From: Flagellimonas pacifica
GTDB taxonomy: Bacteria > Bacteroidota > Bacteroidia > Flavobacteriales > Flavobacteriaceae
Direction: 5' to 3'
DNA: 64,000 nt
NCBI RefSeq assembly: GCF_900215465.1
Contig: NZ_OBEH01000003.1
Span: 310,001 to 374,000 of the forward strand
Positions within the stretch are counted from its first letter, which is position 1, and each line of letters begins with the position of its first letter. The translations under genes were made by a program, and so were the position numbers. The notes beneath the pieces were generated by a model that ran no database searches, had not been told where the DNA came from, and worked only from the letters and a program-made list of their open reading frames with translations. This document shows positions 51,674 to 59,923 of the stretch, one piece after another.

Positions 51674-52642
51674 ATGTCAGAACAGATAGAAAGAATAAAA
51701 ACATTGATTGTTGGATCTGGTCCTGCCGGATACACTGCAGCAATTTATGCTTCAAGAGCAGATTTAAAACCTGTAATGTACACAGGCATGGAGCCAGGCG
51801 GTCAGTTGACCACAACTACTGAGGTAGACAACTTTCCTGGATACCCTGAAGGGATAGATGGCCCTACAATGATGGTTCAGTTGCAAAAACAGGCAGAGCG
51901 ATTTGGAACTGAGGTTAGGATTGGGATGGTCACTGCAGTGGAATTTAGCGATGAAATAGGAGGAATCCATAAAGTTACAGTGGATGATTCTAAGTTGATT
52001 GAAGCAGAGACTGTGATAATATCAACTGGTGCTACTGCTAAATATTTGAACATTCCTAGTGAGCAACGTTTACGGGGAGGCGGTGTTTCTGCTTGTGCAG
52101 TGTGTGATGGATTTTTTTATAAAAACCAAGAAGTAGCTATTGTTGGTGCAGGCGATACTGCTGCGGAAGAAGCTTCTTATTTAGCCAATATTTGTAAAAA
52201 GGTGACCATGTTGGTACGAAAAGACCATATGAGAGCATCTAAGGCTATGCAACATAGGGTGAACAATCTTGATAACATAGAGATAAAATACAATACAGAG
52301 GTTGATGAAGTTCTTGGAGAACAAGTTGTGGAAGGCCTTAGAATGGTAAATAACCAAACAGGGGAAAAAGAAGATATTGCTATTACGGGTCTTTTTATTG
52401 CTATTGGCCATAAACCCAATACAGATATTTTTAAAGGGCAGTTGAAGATGGATGAAACTGGGTATATTATTACAGAAGGTAAGTCTACAAAAACCAACAA
52501 ACCTGGAGTTTTTGCAAGTGGCGATGTACAAGATAAAGAGTACAGACAAGCGGTTACAGCGGCAGGAACTGGTTGTATGGCGGCCTTGGATGCTGAACGA
52601 TATTTAGCTTCAATAGAAAGCGAGGAAACAGTTGTTTCTTGA
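51674..52642 (+). CDS. trxB: Thioredoxin reductase
   Basis: 322 residues from ATG 51674 (MSEQIERIKTLIVGSGPAGYTAA). FAD-binding GSGPAGYTAA at about 15-24, redox-active CAVC at 141-144 in CAVCDGFFY, NADPH-binding GAGDTAAEEAS, and the C-terminal FAD motif ASGDVQDKEYRQAVTAAGTGCMAALDAERYL. Length and motifs are those of the normal low-molecular-weight bacterial enzyme, which reduces thioredoxin with NADPH in the cytoplasm. A longer frame from a TTG at 51641 was rejected because a promoter element lies there. It is followed by a bidirectional terminator and marks the return to housekeeping chromosome. Confidence 0.97.
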   Translation: MSEQIERIKTLIVGSGPAGYTAAIYASRADLKPVMYTGMEPGGQLTTTTEVDNFPGYPEGIDGPTMMVQLQKQAERFGTEVRIGMVTAVEFSDEIGGIHKVTVDDSKLIEAETVIISTGATAKYLNIPSEQRLRGGGVSACAVCDGFFYKNQEVAIVGAGDTAAEEASYLANICKKVTMLVRKDHMRASKAMQHRVNNLDNIEIKYNTEVDEVLGEQVVEGLRMVNNQTGEKEDIAITGLFIAIGHKPNTDIFKGQLKMDETGYIITEGKSTKTNKPGVFASGDVQDKEYRQAVTAAGTGCMAALDAERYLASIESEETVVS

Positions 52643-52663
52643 ATATAATAGAAGGAGATAAAT

Positions 52664-52696
52664 AAAAAAGGCGCTGTTGTATACAGCGCCTTTTTT
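52664..52696. terminator. Bidirectional terminator between trxB and the lipocalin-like gene
   Basis: GGCGCTGT (52670-52677) and ACAGCGCC (52683-52690) form a perfect stem with a 5-base loop, flanked by six A on the left and six T on the right. It can end both converging genes. Confidence 0.9.
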
Positions 52697-52714
52697 GGTG
52701 GAGTGCTAATTCAA

Positions 52715-53164
52715 TTAATCTATACGTTTGTAATTCTCTGAAAAAGTGCGGTTTCCTTCCTCATCAAAACTTATCTGGCTGTAGGAGTCATCCGTTAGTT
52801 TTAACTCAAAATTAAATACACGGAGCGTATCCATGGCCCTCATCATTGGAGAGGATGCATATTCAAGCGTTTCAATCAGAGAATCTGACGTAATCCTATA
52901 GGTACCATATCCAAACCATTCCAAGGAATCTTGCGGAGCATATCTAGACCACATAATTTTACCATTGTAGAACATTTTAACCTGTCTATACCCATCTGCA
53001 GTTGGTACGGTGTCAGAAACGTTGATACCATCATCATAGCTATAAAAACTTTGAAGCTCCCACGTTCCTTCAATAGAATGCATTGTTATAGGTTTTGGAG
53101 ATGCAAATTTGGTAGCAGAAATCAAAATGAGCATCAAAAGAACCAATCCGAGTAATTTTTTCAT
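52715..53164 (-). CDS. Small secreted lipocalin-like protein
   Basis: 149 residues. Signal peptide (LLGLVLLMLILISATKFASP). The mature part opens with SIEGTWELQSFYSYDDG, a typical first strand of lipocalin-like beta-barrels (..G.W.L.S...), and continues with alternating strands (VKMFYNGKIMWSRY, GYGTYRITSDSLIETLEY, FNFELKLTDDSYSQISFD). No catalytic motif. Function unknown; small periplasmic or exported ligand-binding proteins of this type are common in Flavobacteriaceae. It is a single gene facing trxB across a shared terminator. Confidence 0.75.
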   Translation of the reverse strand: MKKLLGLVLLMLILISATKFASPKPITMHSIEGTWELQSFYSYDDGINVSDTVPTADGYRQVKMFYNGKIMWSRYAPQDSLEWFGYGTYRITSDSLIETLEYASSPMMRAMDTLRVFNFELKLTDDSYSQISFDEEGNRTFSENYKRID

Positions 53165-53558
53165 AAGCTGAATTTTAGGGTTAGTTGCTATTAACCCTTA
53201 ATTTACAAATAATTACGAACAAAAACACATGGATTGATTGTTAAAGATGGATATCTCTCAAAATGTCGCTTTTCAACTTTTAGGTAATTTTGAAAACAAA
53301 AAAATATCTGTTCAGTAGTGATGTAACACATAGAAAGAAGTTGGGGAATAGAAAGATAGTCATCTATTGCAACTGACAGGTTAAGGAAATATTTCTTTCG
53401 GAGAAGTATCAAAAGGTTCGAAAAACTTACAACTGGCATTTCATGATTGGAAACCTATACATGTTTCTTTAAATAATTGATTGAATGATGTTGTTACATA
53501 AGTGCTCGTTTAAAGCGATTTCGAGTTTGTTCCAATCTTACCGTGCCATAGGTTGGGT
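53165..53558. other. Intergenic region, nothing recognised
   Basis: 394 bases between two leftward genes. A 78-residue minus-strand frame (53203-53439) has no recognisable motif and an amino-acid mix unlike a real protein, so it is not called. The region probably only holds the lipocalin promoter and the 3' end of the PLP-enzyme transcript. Confidence 0.4.
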
Positions 53559-54605
53559 TTAAGAGAAAGCATTCAAATATTTGGTTAGGTGTAGGATATC
53601 CTCTTTTTTGTGGGCCGCACTCAATACAATTCTACTTTTTAAGCTTGATGTTTTATTGGGATACCTAAAATTGGTTATAATAACTCTTTTTTCTATTAAA
53701 TATTCCGCCAAGGACGCATTGGAAAAGCCAAATGTAGGATGATCGGGTATATGGATAAATTCTTGCATTCTATCAACATTGCGCTTGAACAAGTTTATAT
53801 TAGTCTTTAAAGCCTTCCTTTGTCGCTGATAAAATGCATAACTATCCATAAGTGTTGCCAAACCCACTGGTGCGGCTGGACTGGCACCTCTATAAAAATC
53901 AGTTTCCCTTAATTTGGTTATTCTTTCATAAGACCCGAAAATAGCCCCAGCCTGAATACCAAACCCTTTACCCAAGGAAGAGCAAACAATCAATTCCTTT
54001 GGGTTTAGACTTTTTAACTTATTGTACGCCCCAGTACCATGTTCCCCAACAATACCTATACCGTGCGAATCGTCGGCTACTAAAATAATTTGATGTAAGG
54101 GAAAGGATTGTAATTCCTTAAATTCTGGATAACCGTTACCAGAAAAAGTTATGGTATCCATAAAAACAACTGGTATCTTAGATTCACCAGAGTTTAGTTG
54201 ATTTCTGATTTTGGAGCCCAATTCTGCAAATGTTGTGTATGTTTTTTTTGGTTCGCTATAAAGTGCTGAATGGGTTTTTGGTGCATAGAAAACTTGATGC
54301 GTGTTTGAATTTAAGTATTGTGAAATAAATTGACCTGCCAAATAACCGGAAGATAAAGTAATACAATCTTCACTGCCTATAATAGCGGCCAAGTGCTTTT
54401 CAACTTTTTCAAAGATGCTTAATTGAACGTTGGATTTTCGCGAAGCGCCAAAATTGGTGCCATACTTCTTGAGGTTTTTAATAAAAGTATCCTGAAATTC
54501 CTTGTCCATTTGAAGTCCTAAATACGCGGTACCTCCAAAATAGAGATATTCTTTGCCACCCATTTGGATGGTTCTTTCAGGAAAAGAATCTAAAGAAAAT
54601 GCCAT
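53559..54605 (-). CDS. PLP-dependent alpha-oxoamine synthase/aminotransferase-fold enzyme (KBL/BioF-like)
   Basis: 348 residues. The fold-type I PLP site is clear: VADDSHGIGIVGEHGTG (the Asp and His that contact PLP in the KBL/AONS group) and CSSLGKGFGIQAGAIFG, where the Lys of LGKGFG forms the Schiff base. The N-terminal YFGGTAYLGLQMDKEF and GTNFGASRKSNVQLSIFEKVEKHLA also match 8-amino-7-oxononanoate synthase and 2-amino-3-ketobutyrate ligase. It is about 40 residues shorter than those enzymes, so the reaction may differ. Its ATG overlaps the stop of the dipeptide epimerase gene by one base (TAATG), so the two are translationally coupled. This hints at a shared pathway of amino-acid or peptidoglycan turnover, not biotin synthesis. 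Confidence 0.82.
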   Translation of the reverse strand: MAFSLDSFPERTIQMGGKEYLYFGGTAYLGLQMDKEFQDTFIKNLKKYGTNFGASRKSNVQLSIFEKVEKHLAAIIGSEDCITLSSGYLAGQFISQYLNSNTHQVFYAPKTHSALYSEPKKTYTTFAELGSKIRNQLNSGESKIPVVFMDTITFSGNGYPEFKELQSFPLHQIILVADDSHGIGIVGEHGTGAYNKLKSLNPKELIVCSSLGKGFGIQAGAIFGSYERITKLRETDFYRGASPAAPVGLATLMDSYAFYQRQRKALKTNINLFKRNVDRMQEFIHIPDHPTFGFSNASLAEYLIEKRVIITNFRYPNKTSSLKSRIVLSAAHKKEDILHLTKYLNAFS

Positions 54606-55615
54606 TAATTAAGTGTTACACCACTACCTGCAATCGATGGAAACAAAACTTTTCCATCGTTTTTAATGACCACGCCATCTGCAATATCTTTCTTGAGCAA
54701 CATAGCACCATCCATATCCACATAATCCAATTGCGGTAATAATTGAGCAATTGCAGAAATACCCACGGTGGATTCTGTCATACATCCAACCATGATTTTG
54801 AGTCCCATTTCCTTCCCCTGTTTTATCATACGTAGAGCAGGAGTGAGGCCTCCGCACTTAGTGAGTTTTATGTTTATACCATTGTAATGTAATCCACATT
54901 TTTCAACGTCCTCTTCAACAATGCAACTCTCATCAGCAATTACAGGTAAGACGGTATGTCGCATTACCTGTTCCATCCCATGCCAATCGTCAGCTTTTAA
55001 TGGTTGCTCTAAAAATTCTACCCCCAAATCTTTCAGTATGGGTGCATTATAAATAGTCTCCTCAGCTGTCCAGGCACAGTTGGCATCGATTCTAAAAATG
55101 GCATTGGTGTATTTCCGTAATTCACGCACGATTGCAACATCCTCGGTTGTACCTAGCTTTATTTTATAGATAGGCCAAGGCGTTTCTTTCATTTTTGAAA
55201 CCATTATGTCAATAGGCGCAATGCCAATGGTGTAATTGGTTATGGGGTAGCTAGAGGTATTGGTGTTCCATAGTTCATAAAGCGGTTTATCCTTTAGTTT
55301 TCCATATAGGTCATGGGCTGCTAAATCTAAAGCACAAATGGCAAAATTGGTTAGTCCTTTTTCCACTAGATATTTGTGAAATGACTCTGGAGTATCAAAA
55401 TCAAAAATCTCGATTTCATTTTTAATAGCCATTATTTCAGCAATCATGCTTTCAACGGTGATTTTATAATAGGGATTGGAAGTCGCCTCACCATAACCAA
55501 CTTTTCCTTTATGTGTAAGTCCAACTATTAAAGAGTTTTGGAAATCATGAGATTCCCTGGAAATCCTGAAGGTGTGTTTTAATGGGAGGGTGTATTTTTT
55601 TAAGCTTATTTGCAT
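54605..55615 (-). CDS. L-Ala-D/L-Glu (dipeptide) epimerase, enolase superfamily
   Basis: 336 residues from ATG 55615 (MQISLKKYTLPLKHTFRIS). Enolase-superfamily acid-base and metal residues are seen: YKIKLGT (K.K), RIDANCAW (Asp), LEQPLKADDW (Glu), IADESC (Asp) and IKLTKCGGL (Lys). The N-terminal capping domain with FRISRESHDFQNSLIVGL is typical of dipeptide epimerases, which act on murein peptides. A longer frame starting at 55684 was rejected because its start codon would lie in the loop of the terminator at 55658-55703. The stop codon overlaps the start of the PLP enzyme by one base. Confidence 0.9.
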   Translation of the reverse strand: MQISLKKYTLPLKHTFRISRESHDFQNSLIVGLTHKGKVGYGEATSNPYYKITVESMIAEIMAIKNEIEIFDFDTPESFHKYLVEKGLTNFAICALDLAAHDLYGKLKDKPLYELWNTNTSSYPITNYTIGIAPIDIMVSKMKETPWPIYKIKLGTTEDVAIVRELRKYTNAIFRIDANCAWTAEETIYNAPILKDLGVEFLEQPLKADDWHGMEQVMRHTVLPVIADESCIVEEDVEKCGLHYNGINIKLTKCGGLTPALRMIKQGKEMGLKIMVGCMTESTVGISAIAQLLPQLDYVDMDGAMLLKKDIADGVVIKNDGKVLFPSIAGSGVTLN

Positions 55616-55657
55616 AGAAAACAGGTTTGCACCAAGATAAGTAAATCCTAGGTGCTT

Positions 55658-55703
55658 AAAAAAAACAGCTGCTGATTCCTTCATAAGATCAGCAGCTGTT
55701 TTT
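55658..55703 (-). terminator. Terminator after the DUF2807 gene
   Basis: AACAGCTGCTGAT (55664-55676) and ATCAGCAGCTGTT (55688-55700) form a perfect 13-bp stem with an 11-base loop and A/T runs on both sides. On the minus strand it ends the PadR-PspC-DUF2807 transcript. It also fixes the start of the epimerase downstream of it. Confidence 0.9.
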
Positions 55704-55750
55704 AACAGTTTTTCAGATACAAGTAGATTGAATTCTCGGTCTGTTGGGTT

Positions 55751-56473
55751 TTAATATTTATGAACGCTACCAGAAACCGATTTTTTTGCTTGTACGCTTG
55801 CTTCACCACTATACCTGATATCTGCACCGCTGCTGGCATCTGCCACCAATGATTCTGATACATTAACTGAAATGTCTGCACCACTGCTTGCGTCGGCATT
55901 ACATCTTTTGGTCATTAGTTCACGTGCTCTTATGTCTGCACCGCTACTGGCATCTGCATATAATATATCTGCCTTTCCAGAAATCTTGATACCGGCCCCG
56001 CTACTCGCATCTGCAGAAACCTCAGAAGCCATTAATTCTATTCTTAGGTCGGATCCACTGCTTGCGTCAAGCTCTATCCTTTCAGAATTGATTGCGTTTT
56101 GCACAATAAGGTCTGCACCACTTGAGCTTTTTAAAGCTGTAATTTCTGGTAGGGAGACGTACACTTTTTTAGTGGCCCTTCCAATGTTTTCAATAGCATG
56201 TATTTTAAGCTTTCCATCTCTGATGTCGGTTCCAATAAGATCAATGATGTTTTCATCTGCTTCAACAGATATTTTGAAATCCTGATCTTGGATTACAAAT
56301 ACATCTAAACCTTCAGAGGCCGATACTACAGTAAATTCTTCTGTTACGTTTCTGGACTCTTCTACTACCTCTCCGTTTCCTTTTTTACCATCGCCAAAGC
56401 TAATGTCAAAATTACAAGAGGATGCAAAGAGGGCAAATAAAACTGCAATTGCTATTCGTGCTAGTGTTGTCAT
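55751..56473 (-). CDS. DUF2807 (head GIN domain) lipoprotein
   Basis: 240 residues. Lipoprotein signal (LFALFASSCNFDISFG). The rest is a right-handed beta-helix-like DUF2807 domain: ASEGLDVFVIQDQDFKISVEADENIIDLI at the start, then repeated turns with the consensus (D/N)ASSGADI. That word, or close variants, occurs at least six times (KSSSGADL, DASSGSDL, DASSGAGI, DASSGADI three times). These proteins are thought to be periplasmic or outer-surface adhesin-like; the molecular role is unknown. It is the third gene of a PadR-PspC-DUF2807 set, 86 bases after pspC, and ends at a strong terminator. Confidence 0.88.
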   Translation of the reverse strand: MTTLARIAIAVLFALFASSCNFDISFGDGKKGNGEVVEESRNVTEEFTVVSASEGLDVFVIQDQDFKISVEADENIIDLIGTDIRDGKLKIHAIENIGRATKKVYVSLPEITALKSSSGADLIVQNAINSERIELDASSGSDLRIELMASEVSADASSGAGIKISGKADILYADASSGADIRARELMTKRCNADASSGADISVNVSESLVADASSGADIRYSGEASVQAKKSVSGSVHKY

Positions 56474-56559
56474 GATTGTTGTTTTTAATGATTGATTAAA
56501 ATTCGTGTTTAAATTGTTTTTTATGTATTAAAGGTTTCTGAATTGTCGAAAACGATTAC

Positions 56560-58293
56560 TCAATTGTTCTTGTTCTCACCTGCTTTTATCTTGATACCGT
56601 TTTCGTCTATCTTCATTTTAAATTCGTCGTTGTTATCTTGAATATCAATATCGACCCCATTCTCGTCAATAATTATTTTGCCTCCATCTTCATTCTCATC
56701 CCTTTCTTCATCCATTGGACAATCTTGGCATTTAAGCTCACCATCTTCTCCCATTTCCCAGGTGTAACCAACTATTCCACTACGGTAGTAACCTTTGTCG
56801 TTTTTAATTCCCCTTCCAATAAACCCTCTTGTGGATTCTTCAAATTGCACTGTTTTTCCTGTTGGAATATAGATGGTTGATGTAACCTCTTGATTTCTGG
56901 CCTTGTTAGCGGTGTCGGTAGTAAGGAACTCATCCAAAATGATTTCATTTTCCAGAAGTTCGTATGCATAATTGATTTGCTTTGCTCTTTCCCTAGCCTT
57001 TAATGTGGAACTTCCGTGAGCATCTTTCCTTACATTGATTTTGATATAATCCTCATTGGATTTTCTTACTTTGATATCAATATCATCAGAAATAAGTATT
57101 CTATTATCATTTTCGTCGTAAGTAAAGGTCATACGCCCAAAATGAACGTCTTCCATGCCATAATCCAATTCTGAATCCTTCATCTTTATTACCAAAGTAT
57201 CGCTGAGGTTTACTATTGGCACCTGACCTTTTATGTTTATACTACCTACATTGGCAAACTCTGCTGCCTGACGAACGCCTAGAGCTATCAAAGCTCCTAT
57301 AGATATTAACCAAAGACCCAATAGCGAGAATTTAGCTATGTTTCCAATGGATTTTAAATTGTTCACCAAAATCTTCAACCCTAAATAAAGGAGGAAGAAA
57401 AACGGAATGCCAATGGCAAAGAACATTAGTATGGAAACGACCCAAACAGGTGCTCCCGTGGTGTTCACAATTTCATAAAAATCAATCCCAGGGAATTGTA
57501 CGGCATCAAACATACCAACAGTGAACATCGCAATGAACAATCCTATGAGTGTTGATGCACCAATAATGATCAGTAGAATTCCTATGAATTTCCCAAAGAT
57601 TTTAAATAGAAACATTATAATGTCTCCTATAGTATCAAAAAAGGTCTTGGAGCTGCTTTTGACCTTGTTGCCCACTTTTTCGTAGTCAACACTTTTAACT
57701 TTGTCCGTAACATCATCAAACCCCTCTTTAACTTTGCGTTCTATATTGCTGATGTTGATAGGCTCCCCCGTCATGTCCAATTTTTGCGAGGTTGTGGCCG
57801 CTTCTGGCACAAGAATCCACAATAAGATATAGGCAATTAACCCAAAACCTGTGAACACTCCTAAAAGGATGAATATTAATCGGATCCATAGGGCATCAAA
57901 GCCCAAATAGTACTCAAGACCTGCGCAGACACCTCCAATATATTTTTGGTCAATATCCCTGTATAATTTTTTAGTTTTTCTTGGGGTTCGAGTGTGCGCT
58001 TTTCGAGGTTCGTCCTCAAAAATATCCTCATCTACCATATAATCTTCAGGTTGCCCCATAATATTGATTACCTGATCAACTTCCTTTTGGGTTATTACCT
58101 GTCGCTCATTTTCCATCTTCTCTAAAAAGAGTTCGGCAACCCGTGCCTCAATATCTGCAATGATCTCATCGCTCCCGGCCGTACCTGAAAATGATCTTTT
58201 TATGGATTCGAGGTAACGCCTTAGCTTGTTATACGCCTCATCATCAATATGAAAGAGGGTATTCGCGAGGTTTATATTTACTGTCTTGTTCAT
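56560..58293 (-). CDS. PspC-domain membrane protein
   Basis: 577 residues. The N-terminus (NINLANTLFHIDDEAYNKLRRYLESIK, then DIEARVAELFLEKM and VITQKEVDQVINIMGQPEDY) is the cytoplasmic part common in Bacteroidota PspC proteins. The PspC domain is at about 110-165 (KLYRDIDQKYIGGVCAGLEYYLGFDALWIRLIFI) with its membrane helix. Further helices are at about 225-265, 285-310 and 325-345. A beta-rich C-terminal half ends in acidic repeats (KIIIDENGVDIDIQ, KMKIDENGIKIKAG). It is likely involved in envelope stress sensing. Lies 9 bases downstream of the PadR gene, so PadR probably controls it. Confidence 0.9.
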   Translation of the reverse strand: MNKTVNINLANTLFHIDDEAYNKLRRYLESIKRSFSGTAGSDEIIADIEARVAELFLEKMENERQVITQKEVDQVINIMGQPEDYMVDEDIFEDEPRKAHTRTPRKTKKLYRDIDQKYIGGVCAGLEYYLGFDALWIRLIFILLGVFTGFGLIAYILLWILVPEAATTSQKLDMTGEPINISNIERKVKEGFDDVTDKVKSVDYEKVGNKVKSSSKTFFDTIGDIIMFLFKIFGKFIGILLIIIGASTLIGLFIAMFTVGMFDAVQFPGIDFYEIVNTTGAPVWVVSILMFFAIGIPFFFLLYLGLKILVNNLKSIGNIAKFSLLGLWLISIGALIALGVRQAAEFANVGSINIKGQVPIVNLSDTLVIKMKDSELDYGMEDVHFGRMTFTYDENDNRILISDDIDIKVRKSNEDYIKINVRKDAHGSSTLKARERAKQINYAYELLENEIILDEFLTTDTANKARNQEVTSTIYIPTGKTVQFEESTRGFIGRGIKNDKGYYRSGIVGYTWEMGEDGELKCQDCPMDEERDENEDGGKIIIDENGVDIDIQDNNDEFKMKIDENGIKIKAGENKNN

Positions 58294-58302
58294 TTCTTGA
58301 TT

Positions 58303-58632
58303 CTATTTTGTGTTGGTTACCAGATTAACTGCATTTCTAAGCTCGTCCCAGGTGCCGTTAAGTTCATTTAGGAACAATCGACCTGTTTCTGTAAGTGCAT
58401 AATATTTGCGAGGTGGTCCAGAAGTGGATTCTTCCCAACGGTAGTTGAGCAACCCAGCATTTTTTAGCCTCGTTAAAAGAGGGTAAATAGTGCCTTCCAC
58501 CACCAGCATTTTAGCGTCTTTAAGAGCTCCCAGAATTTCAGAGGCATACTTGTCCTTATCATTTAAGATAGAAAGAATGCAATACTCTAGAACCCCTTTG
58601 CGCATTTGTGCTTTTGTGTTTTCTATGTTCAT
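58303..58632 (-). CDS. PadR-family transcriptional regulator
   Basis: 109 residues. The winged-helix domain is complete: RKGVLEYCILSILNDKDKYASEILGAL, MLVVEGTIYPLLTRLKNAGLLNYRWEES, and GPPRKYYALTETGRLFL, which is the usual PadR wing. ATG at 58632. First gene of the PadR-PspC-DUF2807 operon. The upstream region carries an array of GATTGAT repeats (58669-58726) that may influence its promoter. Confidence 0.94.
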   Translation of the reverse strand: MNIENTKAQMRKGVLEYCILSILNDKDKYASEILGALKDAKMLVVEGTIYPLLTRLKNAGLLNYRWEESTSGPPRKYYALTETGRLFLNELNGTWDELRNAVNLVTNTK

Positions 58633-58668
58633 AACTTCATGGTTCTATTAAATTAACTGTTCGTTTTT

Positions 58669-58726
58669 GATTGATGATTGATGATTGATGATTGATGATT
58701 TTTGTTTTTGATTGATTTGATTGATG
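58669..58726. repeat. GATTGAT tandem repeat upstream of padR
   Basis: Four perfect tandem 7-base units GATTGAT plus a partial fifth (58669-58700), then two more single units at 58710-58716 and 58719-58725. It lies in the 109-base gap between the DUF4870 stop and the PadR start, both on the minus strand. Such short tandem repeats can change copy number by slippage. Confidence 0.85.
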
Positions 58727-58741
58727 AATAAACTCGCTATG

Positions 58742-59224
58742 TCATTTGATGAACTTTATGGTGAATGGGTATTTAAAGGTTTCCCCTTCATTGGTCCTTA
58801 TCGTTGCCAATATGGTGTACACAACATTTACAACCACAAGGGCAGCTTGCAACAATCCTGTTATGCCTACAGGCCAGAACAATCGGCCAAACCTAAAATC
58901 ATCACTGTTTATATGAATGTTTAGGTTGTTGAGGTCGCTTAACCTGTGAAAGCCAAAAAAGTTACCGTCAAATAAATCTGGCAAAAAGCCTACAAAGAAG
59001 GGAATACTGATCAATCCGGCCACAACAGAATACAGTAACATGCTTATTTGAAAGTTAAGGGCTTGTTTTCCATTATAGTCAACAAATTTGTGTTCCTTTT
59101 TGTTAGCTGTCCATAAAATCAATGGTAAAATAAAATTACCAAAAGGAATAAAGTACTTAGAGAAAGTAGATGCATGTATAATTGCAGATAAATTTCGTTC
59201 GTGCTTGGTTAAAGATTCTGTCAT
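58742..59224 (-). CDS. DUF4870 small membrane protein
   Basis: 160 residues from ATG 59224 (MTESLTKHERNLSAIIHAS). Several membrane helices: about 20-40 (YFIPFGNFILPLILW), 60-90 (QISMLLYSVVAGLISIPFFVGFL) and 120-150 (VGITGLLQAALVVVNVVYTIL). NKKEHKFVDYNGKQALNFQIS between the first two is the hallmark of DUF4870. Function unknown. A start nine residues earlier (59251) is possible but less conserved. It is just upstream of the PadR/PspC set and may share envelope-related regulation. Confidence 0.88.
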   Translation of the reverse strand: MTESLTKHERNLSAIIHASTFSKYFIPFGNFILPLILWTANKKEHKFVDYNGKQALNFQISMLLYSVVAGLISIPFFVGFLPDLFDGNFFGFHRLSDLNNLNIHINSDDFRFGRLFWPVGITGLLQAALVVVNVVYTILATIRTNEGETFKYPFTIKFIK

Positions 59225-59344
59225 GATTTTTTGATTGATATTGTATAACAAATTAGTTTACCTATTAGCTTACAATGCAAATATATGTCCAAAAGATGGT
59301 ACTATGCAAAACAAAGTACTAAATATTAACATTTATTTAACATA

Positions 59345-59374
59345 TTGATATGGCAACTATTTTAATTACTTTTA
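59345..59374 (+). promoter_or_regulatory. Promoter of the DUF4442 gene
   Basis: TTG at 59345-59347 and TACTTTTA at 59367-59374 are separated by exactly 19 bases, close to the TTG-N19-TAnnTTTG consensus. The start codon follows 19 bases later. Confidence 0.55.
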
Positions 59375-59393
59375 GCACGGATAAATTCTTAAT

Positions 59394-59849
59394 ATGAGCC
59401 TTACAGCTAGTAAAATCAATACATTTACCTTCTTAAAACTCCCATCGGCATGGTGGTGCGGTGTTAGGTTAAAACATATTGACAGCAAAAAAGCAGTGAC
59501 CACAGTCAAACATAGATGGGTGAACCAAAACCCTTTTAAATCTATATTTTGGGCAGTACAAGGAATGGCCGCTGAACTAAGTACAGGTGCAATGGTAATG
59601 AATGAAATACAGAAAAGCGGAAGAAAAATTTCTATGTTGGTGCAGAACAACAACGCCAATTTCTCTAAAAAAGCCACTGGTAGGATCACATTTACTTGTG
59701 AGGATGGCCATTTAATAGCAGATGCGATACAAAATACTATAGAAACAGGAGAAGGTCAGACCATTTGGATGAAATCCGTTGGAGTGAACAAGGATGGGGT
59801 AGTGGTTTCCACATTTAATTTTGAATGGACTATCCGAATTAAAGGATAA
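59394..59849 (+). CDS. DUF4442 hotdog-fold protein (thioesterase-like)
   Basis: 151 residues, ATG at 59394. The sequence KINTFTFLKLPSAWWCGVRLKHIDSKKAVTTVKHRWVNQNPFKSIFWAVQGMAAELSTGAMVM follows the DUF4442 pattern, a hotdog fold related to acyl-CoA thioesterases. The N-P-F-x-S-I-F-W-A-x-Q-x-M-A-A-E segment corresponds to the central hotdog helix. Likely a cytoplasmic thioesterase or acyl-binding protein; the substrate is unknown. It stands alone with its own promoter, 74 bases before the YegP gene. Confidence 0.8.
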   Translation: MSLTASKINTFTFLKLPSAWWCGVRLKHIDSKKAVTTVKHRWVNQNPFKSIFWAVQGMAAELSTGAMVMNEIQKSGRKISMLVQNNNANFSKKATGRITFTCEDGHLIADAIQNTIETGEGQTIWMKSVGVNKDGVVVSTFNFEWTIRIKG

Positions 59850-59923
59850 ACTTCATATCTTAGGGGTATTACAATTTTTAGTAAATTCACCATTAACAGT
59901 AATTATTAGAAAACTAAACACAC

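Noticed and set aside
53203-53439. 78-residue minus-strand frame between the lipocalin-like gene and the PLP enzyme
   Set aside because: No motif, no signal peptide and an unconvincing amino-acid mix; most likely chance.
55616-55684. Extended start of the dipeptide epimerase at 55684
   Set aside because: The start codon would lie in the loop of a perfect 13-bp terminator; ATG 55615 begins at the conserved domain.
55872-56285. 137-residue plus-strand frame opposite the DUF2807 gene
   Set aside because: Its repetitive sequence (SAPLLASA) is the antisense reading of the SSGAD repeats; the minus-strand gene has a signal peptide and a known domain.
58669-58726. GATTGAT array considered as a CRISPR-like or origin iteron array
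   Set aside because: Units are 7 bases without spacers and no cas or replication-initiation gene is near; simple tandem repeat is the better reading.
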